Assembly (NCBI GenBank): GCA_001179505.1
Contig: CDMY01000488.1
Span: 149,481-213,480 of the forward strand
DNA from: Vitrella brassicaformis
Lineage: Eukaryota > Sar > Vitrellaceae
Length of the DNA: 64,000 nucleotides
Reading direction: 5' to 3'
Below the pieces are notes generated by a model. It searched no databases. It worked only from the letters and a program-made list of their open reading frames with translations, and was not told the DNA's origin. The position numbers were made by a program, and so were the translations under genes. This document shows, in pieces, positions 34,380 to 45,579 of the stretch; the stretch's first letter is position 1; each line of letters begins with the position of its first letter.

Positions 34380-36328
34380 TCACGCGCTCGTGGCACCGCC
34401 GCCATGAACATGCCATACCTCGATTTCCTTGGCCGTCAAATGCCAGTCCGCCGCCAGTGTGCCGTTGCCATTGGAGTTGAATTGGCCGAGGTAGCCGTCG
34501 GGCAGGTCGTCCCTCGCCACCCACTGATGCATGCTGCGCACGTCATCTGCCGGGCCCGGGCTGGCCCAGGCCAACCACAGATACCCACGGCCAATGCTCA
34601 TCTGCACGCAGACATGTGACAATCAGTCAGTTGGTTCAGTGCCATTCACTGCACTGACACCAAGTGCGTATACCTCCACCGACCTTGCCGCGGTAGTCCA
34701 TATTGTTGGCATTGAGGGAGGCGTGGCGGCCGGCGACCTCGACCACCTGTTGAGCCTCGGGGATGGGTATCTTGGTGATCTTGGGGTATGCACCGCTGAT
34801 GGAAATGAGGAACTGCTGCACCTTGTAGTTGCCGCTGGTCTGGTCTGTGTCGGCGGGCGGCTTGAGTTGGCCGTCGACGAAGGCGCCGAATCGGTGTGTG
34901 TCGTTGTGGTTGATGAGGAACATCAGACCGCTGGCGTCGCCCACCTTGTCGAGCAGCGTGTCCCAGTCGCCACCGTCTCGGCTAGACCTGACAAACCAGC
35001 GAGAAGCCGCTTCCATTCGACGCCATGGAGCGTTCGTGAGTGCCCTGCTCACTTGTACAAGAGCGACACGCTGCTTTGTTGCTTTTCTGTGAGGTCCAGC
35101 ACACTGCCCCACTCTTCTCCCGACTTGACGATGAAATCGCCGCCAGGTGGCAGATGGCAGATCGGTGCGTAGGCGATGCCATACATCTCCATGTCCTCGA
35201 TGCACAGCCGTCGCTCGCTGTCGTCGAGCAGTGGGGGGTGGATGAGTTGTCCCTTGGGCATGGTGGCGATGCGCCTGGCAAACTCCACTGTGGTAATGAA
35301 ATGCTTGGCGGGGGTCTGTCGGATGTGTCGGTCCGGCCAGTTCGGCGGGGTGCTGCCGACACAAATGCACAGAGGAATCCATAGCTCGTAATCGCTTCTG
35401 TGGCCCCTCCTTACTCGGAGAATCGCGTGAGCAGCGGATGGTTGGCGCCCAGTCGACACAGCGTGCTCTTCATGATCACCACCTGCCGGCCGAGGATGGT
35501 CACACTCAGCAGGGCATTGTCGCCATCGTCTGGTGTCTTCATGAAGTGCTCCATGGCCGCCAGGAATGCCTTGATGTCCTCTTTGAGCCGCCACAGTGTC
35601 TTGAGAGGCTTTGAAAGGGCACGCATCCACCGCTCAGCAGCGTCGATGTACTGCTGGGTGGCCTCGTCCAGAGCCGCAGCTGAATCCCATGGCTGGTCGT
35701 CTCCAGTGTTGGCCATTACGGCATCGGGCCTTTTCTGCTGCTGGTATTCTGATGGGGAGAAGACCCCGACCTCGCGCATGAAGAGGGAGTCGTACTCGGC
35801 GCATGCGGGGTCGGCTGCCTTGGATGTGTGGAGGGTCACCGTGTTCGCACGGCCGGTCTCGTAGAGGGTCAGCGCGTCCAGGAAGGCGTCGAAGTAGGCA
35901 CTGGACACCTCCAGATAGACGTGGCCGCTGGAGTCTCTGGGCAGGCCGTCAGCGAAATGCATGAGCAGTACCGAGATGTACCGCTTGCGCATGAGAGGCA
36001 TCAGCAGGCCTCGGCGGCTCACCGGAAAGACCACCCCGCCTGCATTGCACACACGACAACAGGACACATCGGTGCACACATCAACGCACGACTGAGGTCG
36101 TCTTGCGTGTGTTGACCTACCTGCGTTGACGAGCACCTCGCCTGTGGTCTCGGGAGGCTGCCACACGCCGCCCTTGGCTGCCACTGAAGCCATGATGTCC
36201 TCTGCCAGCTGCTTGGCGCCATCTCTGGCCCTGGTCTCTTGCTCACGAAGCGCGTCGAGTGATGCGTCGCAGTCGCTGATGAGTCGCGCGACAGATGGGC
36301 AGTCTGAAAGCGACGCTGGCATCGTCAT
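34380..36328 (-). CDS. BTB(T1)-TLDc domain protein, paralogue 2
   Basis: Five exons: 36328-36121, 36039-35415, 35352-35053, 34987-34684 and 34601-34380, 552 residues, all phases closing. The N-terminal helix region leads into the T1-like domain, split by an intron just inside the GEVLVNAGGVVFPVSR strand; VYLEVSSAYFDAFLDAL follows. A linker with PDDGDNALLSVTI precedes a conserved junction (RLGANHPLLTRFSE), then an RQTPAKHF...VEFARR segment and the TLDc domain (SRDGGDWDTLLDKVGDASG, THRFGAFVDG, FLISISGAY, AKEIEVWHV). The middle exon is fused where paralogue 1 has an intron between LQM and YGL. The start lies 117 bases from the divergent F-box-like gene, so the two may share a promoter. A GTGAGT overlapping the stop could allow an alternative 3' exon. 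Confidence 0.87.
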
Positions 36329-36445
36329 TGTCACCACAGAAGCACAGATCTGCAGAAATTCGCAGGAAGAACTGCTCAAACACCAGGCTTAGCTCGCAGC
36401 GATTGCGAGCCGAAAGATCCATCGGACAAGCGCCATCTCCGTGTT
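36329..36445. promoter_or_regulatory. Short divergent promoter, BTB-TLDc paralogue 2 / F-box-like gene
   Basis: Only 117 bases separate the two ATGs. Both 5' UTRs and both core promoters must fit here or overlap the neighbouring transcript. No TATA-like motif was recognised. Confidence 0.5.
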
Positions 36446-38897
36446 ATGGCGTCGCCAACTTGCGGCATGCACGGCCTCGCCCGCCTTCCGTCAGATCTCT
36501 GGGTGCTCAACCTCTCAGGCACTCTCACCGACGAGGAGACCATGCGTCTGTCTGTCCTGGACGAGAGCTGCTTCGAGGCCATCTGCTCGTCCACCCTCGT
36601 CATCGGCCCGGCCGTCCCTCGGCTTCGGCGCGTCCTTCTGTGCTCCCATGGGCCGAGAAGATCATCCTCGCAGTCGCCAAGGGCAAGACCAGCCTTGCGG
36701 CGGATGTGCTGCAGTTCTTCATCGACGCAATGAGGCAGCACGGCGACAAGATCAAGACCATCAAGTCGGTCCAGTCGGCATTTGACGAGAGGTCCAATTA
36801 CTGGGACGCTGGGAGGGCGGGCCTGCGGGGCGCGCCGCGGACGTTTCCGGCACTCACCGACATCGACGTGGGGCTCGTGCCTGTGGTGCAGACATTTCTG
36901 CATTTCGACTGGAAGACACCCAACCTCAAGACACTCACGGCCAGGGTGCGCTGGCAGTGGCAGCCACTGCTGGACCTGGCCAGAGGTGGGTGGGTGGGCG
37001 GTTTCGAAGACGCGCTGATCCATCTGGTGGCCCACTCGCCCCTCATCCGCCACATTGGCGCATTCCCTCTGGCCACACGGGTCTTCAGGGCGGCACTCGA
37101 GGCACGTGCAGACAGCCTGGAGGCGATGGGCGACATGGTCTTCATCACACACGATCAGGAGATGGAGGGGGTCGTGGCGGGCCTGCCGAGCGTCCAGCCG
37201 CCGGCCACAAGCAAGCGCATCGGCATCTTCGACCGGAACCTGGCCTTTGAGTCGACCCTGCCGGCCTCATATAACCCGGCCGGACGGACATTCTTGCAGC
37301 TGCTGGTCGAACTGCAAAATCGCGGTACACACAGACACACACTACGGATGGAGGGGTGGACCATGATATGGCTGTGTTGTTGTTGCTGCCTTGATGTCAG
37401 GTTACTGCGCGCTGCCGAAAGGGCGGGTTGTCGAGCTCAAGGGGGTCCCAGCATCTGCTGACACGTGCCCCCCAGAGGTGGAGGGCTGCATCCGCGACAC
37501 CGTCAAGCGCGCCATCTGCCAGACCGAGACCGTCGTGATGAGCTACGGTGAAGGGTCGCAGCCCTGGGACGACTCCTGGGAGCTCACCGACTCGAGTGGC
37601 CGACTGATCGTGTTCGACAAGACCAAGCATCTCATCATCGAGTGCCTCGACACACTCCGTGGCTACGTCGGTCATGAAGCGGTGAGTAAGGGCAGGGGGA
37701 TAGACACGCATGCTTCCATCCATCCATCCATCCATCCATCGTGCATTCCTCTCCCTCTCCCTTGCTATCCGTCCCGTCTTGTATCTAGATTGCCGGTTGG
37801 ACGGCTGGGGGCTGGACGAGGGTCGAGGTGCTCACCCTCGAGAGGGTCGAGCTGCAGAGCGTCAAGGACCACGTCTCTTTCCACAGCCACCGGTTCACGG
37901 CTGAGGGCATCTACGAGAAGCCCCTCCCTCCTCAGCTCCCCATGACGCAGCAGCAGGCGGCAGAGCAGGCGGCATACGCAGCTACGGGTGTTCCCACGCC
38001 GGTGCGCCCTCCACCTCCCACGAACCACTACGTGCTGTCGGACCCCCTGCAGCGGCTGCTCAAGACCATGCACCCACACTCCACACCGTCCGACTCATCG
38101 ACGTGCCCTGGTGAGTGAGTGGGTGGGCGCACACCTTGAGTCACCGTGAGACTTGTGTGGGTGTATGTGGCGCATTCATTCAGGTGGGCGGCCTTTGACG
38201 CGTTTGTGTGTCTGTCTGAGGGCACGGTGGCTCAGCCAGGGGAGGGGGGCGACAAGCGTGTGTGTCTGGACGAGCTGGAGGTGCGGACAGAAGTGCAGGA
38301 CAGCCCCCTGGTGGTGCCTGAGAAGGGCGGCGCCTTGTGGAGTGCCATGCAAGAGCGCCTCTCGGTCGACCAACTCAGCATGGACGTCAAGACAGAGGTG
38401 CGCTGGCTGCACTCATAATTAACATTTTCCTCTGCCTTCTTGACCAAGTGTGTCCTTGTACTTTCACTTTTTCGAGCCTCTCACCCGTGGCTTCCCTTCC
38501 TACACGCCCGACCACTTTCGTGTGTACTACGGCCTCATCCTCATGCTACAGCCCAACACCGTCGTGCTCACCGTCAACACGTCGCTACGTGAGTGAGAAT
38601 CGACCCATAAAGGCATACTTGTAGAGATTGCGTCCATCTATGTGGTCCGCAGATGCCAAGCCGGTGCTCTCCTGGAGCGATGGTGGAGCTGACATCGAGC
38701 CTGACGAGGCCAAGTATCCCTTCCTCAAGGCATTCACCGGCGACATCCGCAGGAGATACCGCATGTGCCACTGCGGGGCCAGGGGCGATTATCGAGGCCA
38801 CACAAACTGGACGGACGGCCGGATGGATGTGGTGCTCAAGAGGCGCAGGCTGGGTGACCTCAGCGGGCTGGCGGCCGACAAGTATGCCATGCAGTAG
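36446..38897 (+). CDS. F-box-like protein of unknown function, about 7 exons
   Basis: The first exon (36446-36598) encodes an F-box-like start: LARLPSDLWVLNLSGTL, then TDEETMRLSVLDESCFEAI. The frame then shifts; a 59-base intron with a weak GTCATC donor (36599-36657) restores it. Later exons are 36658-37324, 37401-37681, 37789-38114, 38184-38397, about 38449-38588 and 38653-38897. They encode alternating hydrophobic segments without a domain I recognise. F-box proteins are usually substrate adaptors of SCF ubiquitin ligases; that role is inferred only. Two oddities remain: the weak first donor, and a one-base phase mismatch between the exon ending at 38397 and the next (VSLYFHFFEPL), which no GT donor resolves; a GC donor at 38400 would. 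Either the splicing is non-canonical or an indel is present. Confidence 0.6.
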
Positions 38898-39296
38898 CTC
38901 AAGTGCATCAGCCACGTTTAGATTTATCCGTATGTGTGTAGACTTGATGGCTTTATCATCGTGTGCATAGACCTCTATCTGACGGTGACACTCGGCATCC
39001 ATATATATATAGCAATCCATTTAAGCGTTCCTGCTGTGTCGTGCCGTCACGTTGGTGCACCCCAGAGACGGCCTCATCCTGGCTGCCTATGTTCAGGGTG
39101 CCATGGGGGCCAGTGTTGCATGAGAGCCAGATGGGCAGAGAGAAACATTTGATATGCCATACACTCACTGGCCAGCTTACATCCACATGGTCATTCACGT
39201 CAAAATCCGATGACGACATGGAGCAGCACGACTAACGCGACACAGCCCACTGAAGACCACCCCTTCCCCTCACGCTACGTGTGCCTGTCTCACTGA
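38898..39296. other. Intergenic between convergent genes, no gene seen
   Basis: About 400 bases between the stop codons of the F-box-like gene and the AP2 gene. It contains a TATATATATA run near 39001-39010. No open frame looks coding. Confidence 0.6.
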
Positions 39297-42200
39297 TCAG
39301 TCTTCCTTGACTGCCTTGTCTTTGAATGTGTAGTGCCTTCCCTCCATCGCACGGCGGTGGGCTATGGCCGCCTGCTTGGCGCCCTCATAGCCCAGCTCGC
39401 GCACAGAGAACGGCTTGGTCCTCTGCTTGCCGCCCTCGTACCAGCTGGCGATCCATGAGTTGCTGGCCTTGTTGTAGTGAACACCCTTGACGCCGCTCTG
39501 GTGCTCCGATCGCTTCTTGACCACCGCCCGACCGGTGCGCTCCATCTCACGACGATGCTCCTCGGCCAACGCCTGACGGACGGAGGCACGCATGTGAGAC
39601 ACTCAGAGAGATAGACAGAGGGAATGGGCAACGTTATGCGCACCTTGGCTCTGTCGAAACCATGGTCACTGACGTAGAAGTACTTCTCGTTCTCCTTCCC
39701 CTTCTCGTACCACGATGCCCTCCAGGCCTGCTTCCCCTCATGCCAAAAAACACCCGCCACATCCGACTGATGCTCTGCAGTTGGCTGGACACACGAAGGT
39801 GAGTGATTGCGTTGAATTAGCTTCTTGGGTTCCTCACCTGATTTGGTGATGATGGTCTTGCTCTTGGTGCTGGTCTTCTTGTCTATGTCGGCGGCCCACT
39901 CGGGATTGGACGCATAGACGGACGACGGCACATCACCGGCAGGCGCCGACGCACCATCCCTCTTGGCTGCCTTGGGCCTCCGTCGTGGCTGGGGAGACGA
40001 TGAGCTGCTGCCGTCGTCATCGTCGTCACAGCTGTCAGACCGACGCGCCGCCCGAGCCATGCTGTCCCTCTGCCGACCACCGCGGCCGATCGTTACGTCG
40101 CCTTCTCGACGCCCAGGGGGGCGGGCCGGGAGGCGAGAAAGACTGGACCGGGGAGGGCGGGAGGGGGGAGAGGGGTCGAGGGGCGGGTCGTCACTGGGCC
40201 TCTTGGTGCGCTTGCGACGCTGCGGGGGTGGGCTCCAGCCGAATTGCCCCTCACGCATCCCGCCGTCCAGCTGCCCCTCTCCCTGCTGTGCTCGCTGCAG
40301 CCACGACAGATCGATGGCCATCGCCCGATCGCCCACACGCGACTGATGCAGTGCATTGCGATAGTCAACGGCCTCACGGAAGGCCGTGAAGATGGCCTCA
40401 GGGGAGGCGCCATAGCAGACAGGGAACTGACGCAAATCGACGGTCGTCGATGTGTCGTTGTCCCAAAAGTAGGCCTCGTAGGTGTAGTTGGTCCGCCACG
40501 CAATGCCGATCCTGACACACACACACACAGATGCCACTGTCAACATGAGAGCGTCAATCATGCCCTTGGCCATACTCACCCGCCTCTGTCTGGCGCAGGG
40601 AAGTCGCCCGGCTGCTCCTCCCGCATCCGCCGCATCAACATCCGAGCCAGCTCGTCACCACACAGCCCACCAAGACTCGTCAGCTCCCGATGCGAGCCAT
40701 GGAACTCCTGGGCCCGCTTGGCGGGGACGCGGCCGTGTGGACCGCGCTGGCGCTTGGGAGGGCGGCTGTGGTTGAGGGAGCCATCACGTCCATCGCCACT
40801 GCCGTCGAGGGAGGGGAGAGGGAGCGGGTCGCGTGACGGGCGTCGCTTGCGACGATCGCCAAGGCCTGAAAGGGGACACAACAGCAGGCAAAATAAGAGA
40901 TAATCGTGCCTTTGGTCCTACCTGTGTGATCCACCTCACCCACCTGTGTCATGACATGCGCTAGGCTTGTTCTTGTGCTTGCGAGGCGGCGCTCCTGCTC
41001 TCTTCCCACGCTGCGGAGCCCTCCACTGCACCACGTGCCTCTGCTCGCCAGCCACCACATCAGTGACGATCTCAAACCGATCGTCGGTGTCCACCGATCC
41101 CGCCAGCACCACCGTCAGCATGTCCGTCAGTGGCCACAGCTCCCATCCAGTTTTCGTCCCGTCAGAGCTGCGATGCACCGTCGCTCGCACACACAGGGGC
41201 TGGTTGGCGCCGCTCTCAGAAGGCCATCCAGTGACCTCGAAATGCCGCCCGTCCGCCATCTTCTCGACACTGAACTGCATGCCCTCGTAGGCCGCCGAGT
41301 ATGCCTTGTGGCCGGGGTCCTGCTTGTGCCGTATCGTCCTCAGGAGCTGCCCAACGGTGTTCCTCTCGTCACCCGGACCACCCACCGCTGCGGCCGGGGA
41401 ACCGTCGGCTGGTGGGGGCGAGGGCGGTGGCGTGTCGACCGCCTTCCTCCTGGCAATAGGCGAGGGGACCGTGTCACGTGCTGACCGGCCGGTGGCGCCT
41501 TGCAGCTCCATGTGGTTGGCTGTCCGACCGCTGTCCGCGTGACGTGAGGCTACGGGAGGTGGGGGTGGGGATGCGGGTGACGTTGGCCCTAAGTCAATGC
41601 ACGCAACAGAGACGACATATACGGGAGCCGACACGCTGTCCAGTGTTCTTCTCCCCCTCCCTCTCTCTCACCTGCGGCATTGCCCTTGGGTGCATCCATG
41701 GTCGGCTTCATCATCAAGTACCGCCGGGCCTCCTGGTGGCTCGTCCTCACCTCGAAGGGCTCGTCCACCGCTATCGGGCCCCCCTTCTTGACCCGCTCCA
41801 GCACCTGCGTCACGTCGCCCAGCAGCCAGCCCTTCTTCGGGTCGCGAGTCACGCCCCAATCAGCGGCGAACAGCTCCCCCTGGCTGTCGTGGAAGGGCCC
41901 TGCGAGCACCTCATACGCGCTGTTTGCGCCATCGACGCTGCGCACAGAGAACTGCACTCCTTGATAGCCCGGATGGTATGCCGATGTCCTGTTGGGGTCG
42001 CCTCGCTTGTAAAGCGGCTGCCGCAGTTGCTCCTGAAGACCGTCTTGCTGGGAGGGAGGGCCGTTCGGATGAGGTGGGGAGGGATAGGGGTAAGTGGCGG
42101 CCGCTGACATTGTCTGTGGATGGGGGATGGTGGGCGTCGAAGCGGCAGCCGATGGGCCTTCAGCTGCAGGGCCTCCATCACAAGCCCCACGGTCACCCTC

Positions 42201-42419
42201 CACCCGACCTGCCGCACTGTCCCGCCGCCTGCCACCGGGAGAGTGGCCCTCCTGGTCGATGTCCATCGCCGCTACTAAGGCTGCTGCAGATGGCTGATGG
42301 GCCGCCGAGGGATTCTGCATGGCTGGAACGACGCAGGCAGCCTCAGCCCGGGGTGAAGGTGAAGCAGCGGCATCAATGGATGAAGGCGGTTGACCGAGAT
42401 GGGTGGCTTGGGCCGTCAT
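39297..42419 (-). CDS. AP2-domain (ApiAP2-like) protein, 919 residues
   Basis: Six exons: 42419-41672, 41588-40944, 40865-40580, 40511-39838, 39774-39644 and 39572-39297, phases closing throughout. The C-terminus holds two clear AP2/ERF-type domains: EHQSDVAGVFWHEGKQAW with RASWYEKGK (about 784-830) and EHQSGVKGVHYNKASNSW with IASWYEGGK (about 850-905), each followed by an A-x-A...HRR helix. A third, more diverged copy starts near 561 (IGIAWRTNYTYEAYFW) and ends with a YGASPEAIFTAFREAVDYR helix. Between lies an acidic and Ser-rich, basic linker. The N-terminal half carries two copies of another module (QGVQFSV and EGMQFSV strands; exon 1 and exon 2), each with a CV/AAD-type strand and a GW motif. 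AP2 domains bind DNA in apicomplexans and plants; I infer a transcription factor. The 63-base intron at 39775-39837 is a multiple of three and could be retained. Confidence 0.85.
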
Positions 42420-42691
42420 CGTCACTCTTGTTGCTGCTGCGTTGTGGAAGGTGTCATTAAACGTGTTGCGTCGTCCCTCAAGCCGGATGACGCCCTGTGG
42501 TCGTCGAACGGTCGTAGTGACTGATCTCAGTGGGTGAAGAACGATCAGCAGGGCTGTTCAGCAGAGATCTACCGCCAAAGGCATCGTTGCAAGCGACCAC
42601 AGCTTCTAAGCTCGCATTTTGAGAGTGCGGGAGGCTTTTCGCGCGCGGCGATTAGCTTGTACCGTTGATTCACCCATTCATCCATCGCAAA
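42420..42691. promoter_or_regulatory. Divergent promoter, AP2 gene / BTB-TLDc paralogue 3
   Basis: 272 bases lie between the two start codons. No repeated element or TATA box was recognised. Confidence 0.45.
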
Positions 42692-44874
42692 ATGCTCAGC
42701 AAGAAGCGCAAGGCAGAGGGCGACGCTGCCGCGGCGGCTGCCGGGGAAAGTACTGCCGGGCAGCAAGATGAATATGACCAGCAGCCCCCCTTCCCCCGTA
42801 TCGGCCGCCGAATCATGGACCAGTCGGTGCACAAAGCCATTGCGGCCCTGCTCGCCATCGAGAACGCCGCCAGGACCGCCCGTCAGCAGCTGCAGACCAA
42901 AGCCGAGGCCATCAAAGAGCTGATTGAGAGCACGGGAGGCAAGCTGGAGCTGACGGGCGGCATCGAGGGGGAGGTGAAGCTGAGTGTGGGCGGGCGGGTG
43001 GTGGGTGTGTCGCGCAAGGGGCTGATGCTGGAGCAGCTCCGCCACACCTACTTCGCCCATCTGCTGCTGTATGGTGCGGACGCACTGCCCCGCGACCAGA
43101 AGGGCCGGCCATTCCTCGACGCCGACCCAAACTATGCCGACTGGTGAGCGGAGGGAGGCAGGGAGGGAGGATGGGTATCTTTGCGTCGGCCATTGATTTG
43201 TGCCCTCTGCTCTGTTTCTCATTTTCCGTGTTAGGTTGTGTGACGAGATCGCCATTGCCGAGGGCAAGGAGGCGCAGGGCCAGGAGCATCAGATCAAGCT
43301 CGACGACACACAAAAGAAGGACCCGTCCTTCGCCTTCTACCACAAGCTGTTCCTCACCCACACACCGCTCGACATCGACGCACCATCGGAGGACATCGAC
43401 ATGGACGACGGAGATAAGGAGGGGAATAAGGAGGGAGAAGGGCAGGCTGGCGTGATGGATAAGATCCGTGAGTATGTGGAGGGCTATGACGCGGCGGTGG
43501 CGGAGCTGGAGGGGGCAGCAGGGCACCTGAAGGACTTCGGCAAGGCGATGGAGCCCTTCATCCGAGCAGAGGACGGCAGTGCCCACGAGGTGAAGACCGT
43601 GACCGTCCTGGGCAAGAAGGTGTCGACCACCGAGGCGACACTATCGCAGCTCGGCCCCGACAGCACCCTATACAAACGATTCAGGTCAGAATTCACCCAC
43701 CGCATAGACAGTGACATCCGCACGTGTGGTCTGTCCCGTGCGTGTGTTGTGCAGTGGTGAGATTGTGCATGGCGGCGTGCCCATCCGGCAGACATCCTCC
43801 GAGAACTTCATGAAGGTGACACTGAGCCACACACGGAAACGGGGGGACGGCACGTGTTTGTCTGCGTGTCATTTGGCGACCATCCAGGTGGTGGATTTTG
43901 CCCGAAGACAGCGACTAGAGAAACGGCGGGGCCACACGGCCAAGGCGCCGATCGCCCGTGACATGAAGCAGCTCAAGGTATCATGAAGCAGCTGCAAACA
44001 CACTTGTGTGTGCACATGGTGTGATGTGCTTTAGGTTGACATGGAGATGTTCGGATTCAAGATGCAGCCCCCATGCTGAGTGAAGACGAGACGCAGGCAG
44101 TGCTGGCCATGATAGACATACCCAACCCAACACCCACACTCCTCTACAGGTGAGCAGAGCAGCTGACCTGTTGCGACCCTCCAGGATATGACGTCTCGCT
44201 TTTCCCTTCCTGTCAGTTCGACGCGTGACGGTGGTGACTTCGGCACGATGATGGACAAGGTGGGCGACGCCAGTGGTCTGCTTTTCCTCGTCAACCACAA
44301 CGACACACACCGATTTGGATCCTTCGTCGGGGGCCAACTGAAGTCGCCCGCCGACGGCAAATACAAGGTGCCCCTCTTCTTCATCTCCATCTCCGGTGCA
44401 TATGGCCAGGTCACCAAGGTACCGATCCCCGAGGCCAGGCAGTGGGTGGGGGTCGCCGGCCACGACGCATCCATCCGATTCAGTACGGCCTCACGTGGCA
44501 AGGTTGGTGGCGGTATACACAATAAGTGTCAGTGCAATGAATGGCACTCAACCAACTGACTGATTGTCACATGTCTGCGTGCAGATGACCATTGCTTTGG
44601 GGTATCTATGGGTCGCTCTCGGCAGCCCCGGCCCGGCAGACGACGTGCGCAGCATGTATCAGTGGGTCGAGAAGGACGACCTACCGGCCGGCTACCTTGG
44701 CCGGCTCAGTGGCAACGGAACACTAGCAGGCACATGGTATTTCACCGCGAAGGAGATCGCTATCTATCAGGTGGGTGGGTGGCACCGGGCAAGACCAAGA
44801 CGGACGAGCGAGTGAATCAGTATACGGATGGATGAATGGATGTTGTATGTGGTTTTCAGGTGAAGTCGGGCTGA
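42692..44874 (+). CDS. BTB(T1)-TLDc domain protein, paralogue 3, with an apparent frameshift
   Basis: Exons at 42692-43143, 43235-43684, 43755-43815, 43888-43977, 44035-44149, 44217-44502 and 44585 to 44815 or 44874. The start MLSKKRKAEG resembles the KKRK start of paralogue 1. The T1-like domain contains VKLSVGGRVVGVSR and PFLDADPNYADW; the next exon carries an acidic linker and the LSQLGPDSTLYKRF junction; then IRQTSSENF and VVDFARRQ; then TLDc (SSTRDGGDFGTMMDKVGDASG, THRFGSFVGG, FFISISGAY, AKEIAIYQ). In the exon starting at 44035 the frame runs into a TGA after FGFKMQPPC. One base earlier or later the frame continues as MLSEDETQAVLAM to LLY, matching the paralogues. The switch falls on a CCCCC run at about 44072-44076. 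This is a one-base indel, either an assembly error or an inactivating mutation. The last exon may read through (stop at 44815) or splice to a short final exon (stop at 44874). Confidence 0.75.
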
Positions 44875-45579
44875 TGAGTGAGCGGAGAGGGGCCAGTGTG
44901 GCAGCTGCAGCGGAAGACGCAGCCTTGTTACACACACAACGGACGAATTCGTGTGCATGCATTGCACGGACGGACGGATGGACCTCATGTCTCAATTTTG
45001 ACACACAATCCATTGACACATAGAGTGAATCTGCTCAGCCATATGGACCCAACGGCCACCCATTCGCTATCGCCCCATTCTCAGGAAGTTGCTCCATCCA
45101 TTATATTTGAAGCGGTTCACACACGCGCACACCCTCACTTGTCCTTCTCTCGCTCCAGCCTCTCGGCCTTTTCTCTGTCTTCCCTCGACCCGTCCAAGCT
45201 GACAGAGGGCCGTCGAAATGCAACCCAAACGTGAAGCACACCGCACCGCCGCCCACGACATACAGCTTAGTCGACCCCCACGCACACGACGCGCGTACAC
45301 ACATGTTGTGTGGCCGAGATGCACCATGATGGATCACACATCTCGAGCTTGGTCAGCGCACATTGCGCTGAAAATGAGAACCATTCACTGACTGGTCTTG
45401 TGTGACTTTGCAAATGTCACCAGGATGCCATGCAAATGTCACCAGGCTGGTGAATCGCCCATATGTTTCAGCTGGATAAGTCGCTTGTGTCTCTGTTGTC
45501 AGTATGTGTCTCAGGCGATGGCTTTAAGACGCGAATTAGCCGGCCACCCACATGCAACACAATGGGCAGTGTCAATCCC
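44875..45579. other. Intergenic between convergent genes, no gene seen
   Basis: This separates the ends of BTB-TLDc paralogue 3 and the secreted AP2-like gene. Open frames on both strands overlap each other and show no domain. Composition is less repeat-dominated than other gaps. Confidence 0.5.

Noticed and set aside
36295-37461. 388-codon plus-strand frame read straight through as one exon
   Set aside because: Its first 120 residues are not protein-like, while another frame there encodes an F-box-like start; the later part is used as exon 2.
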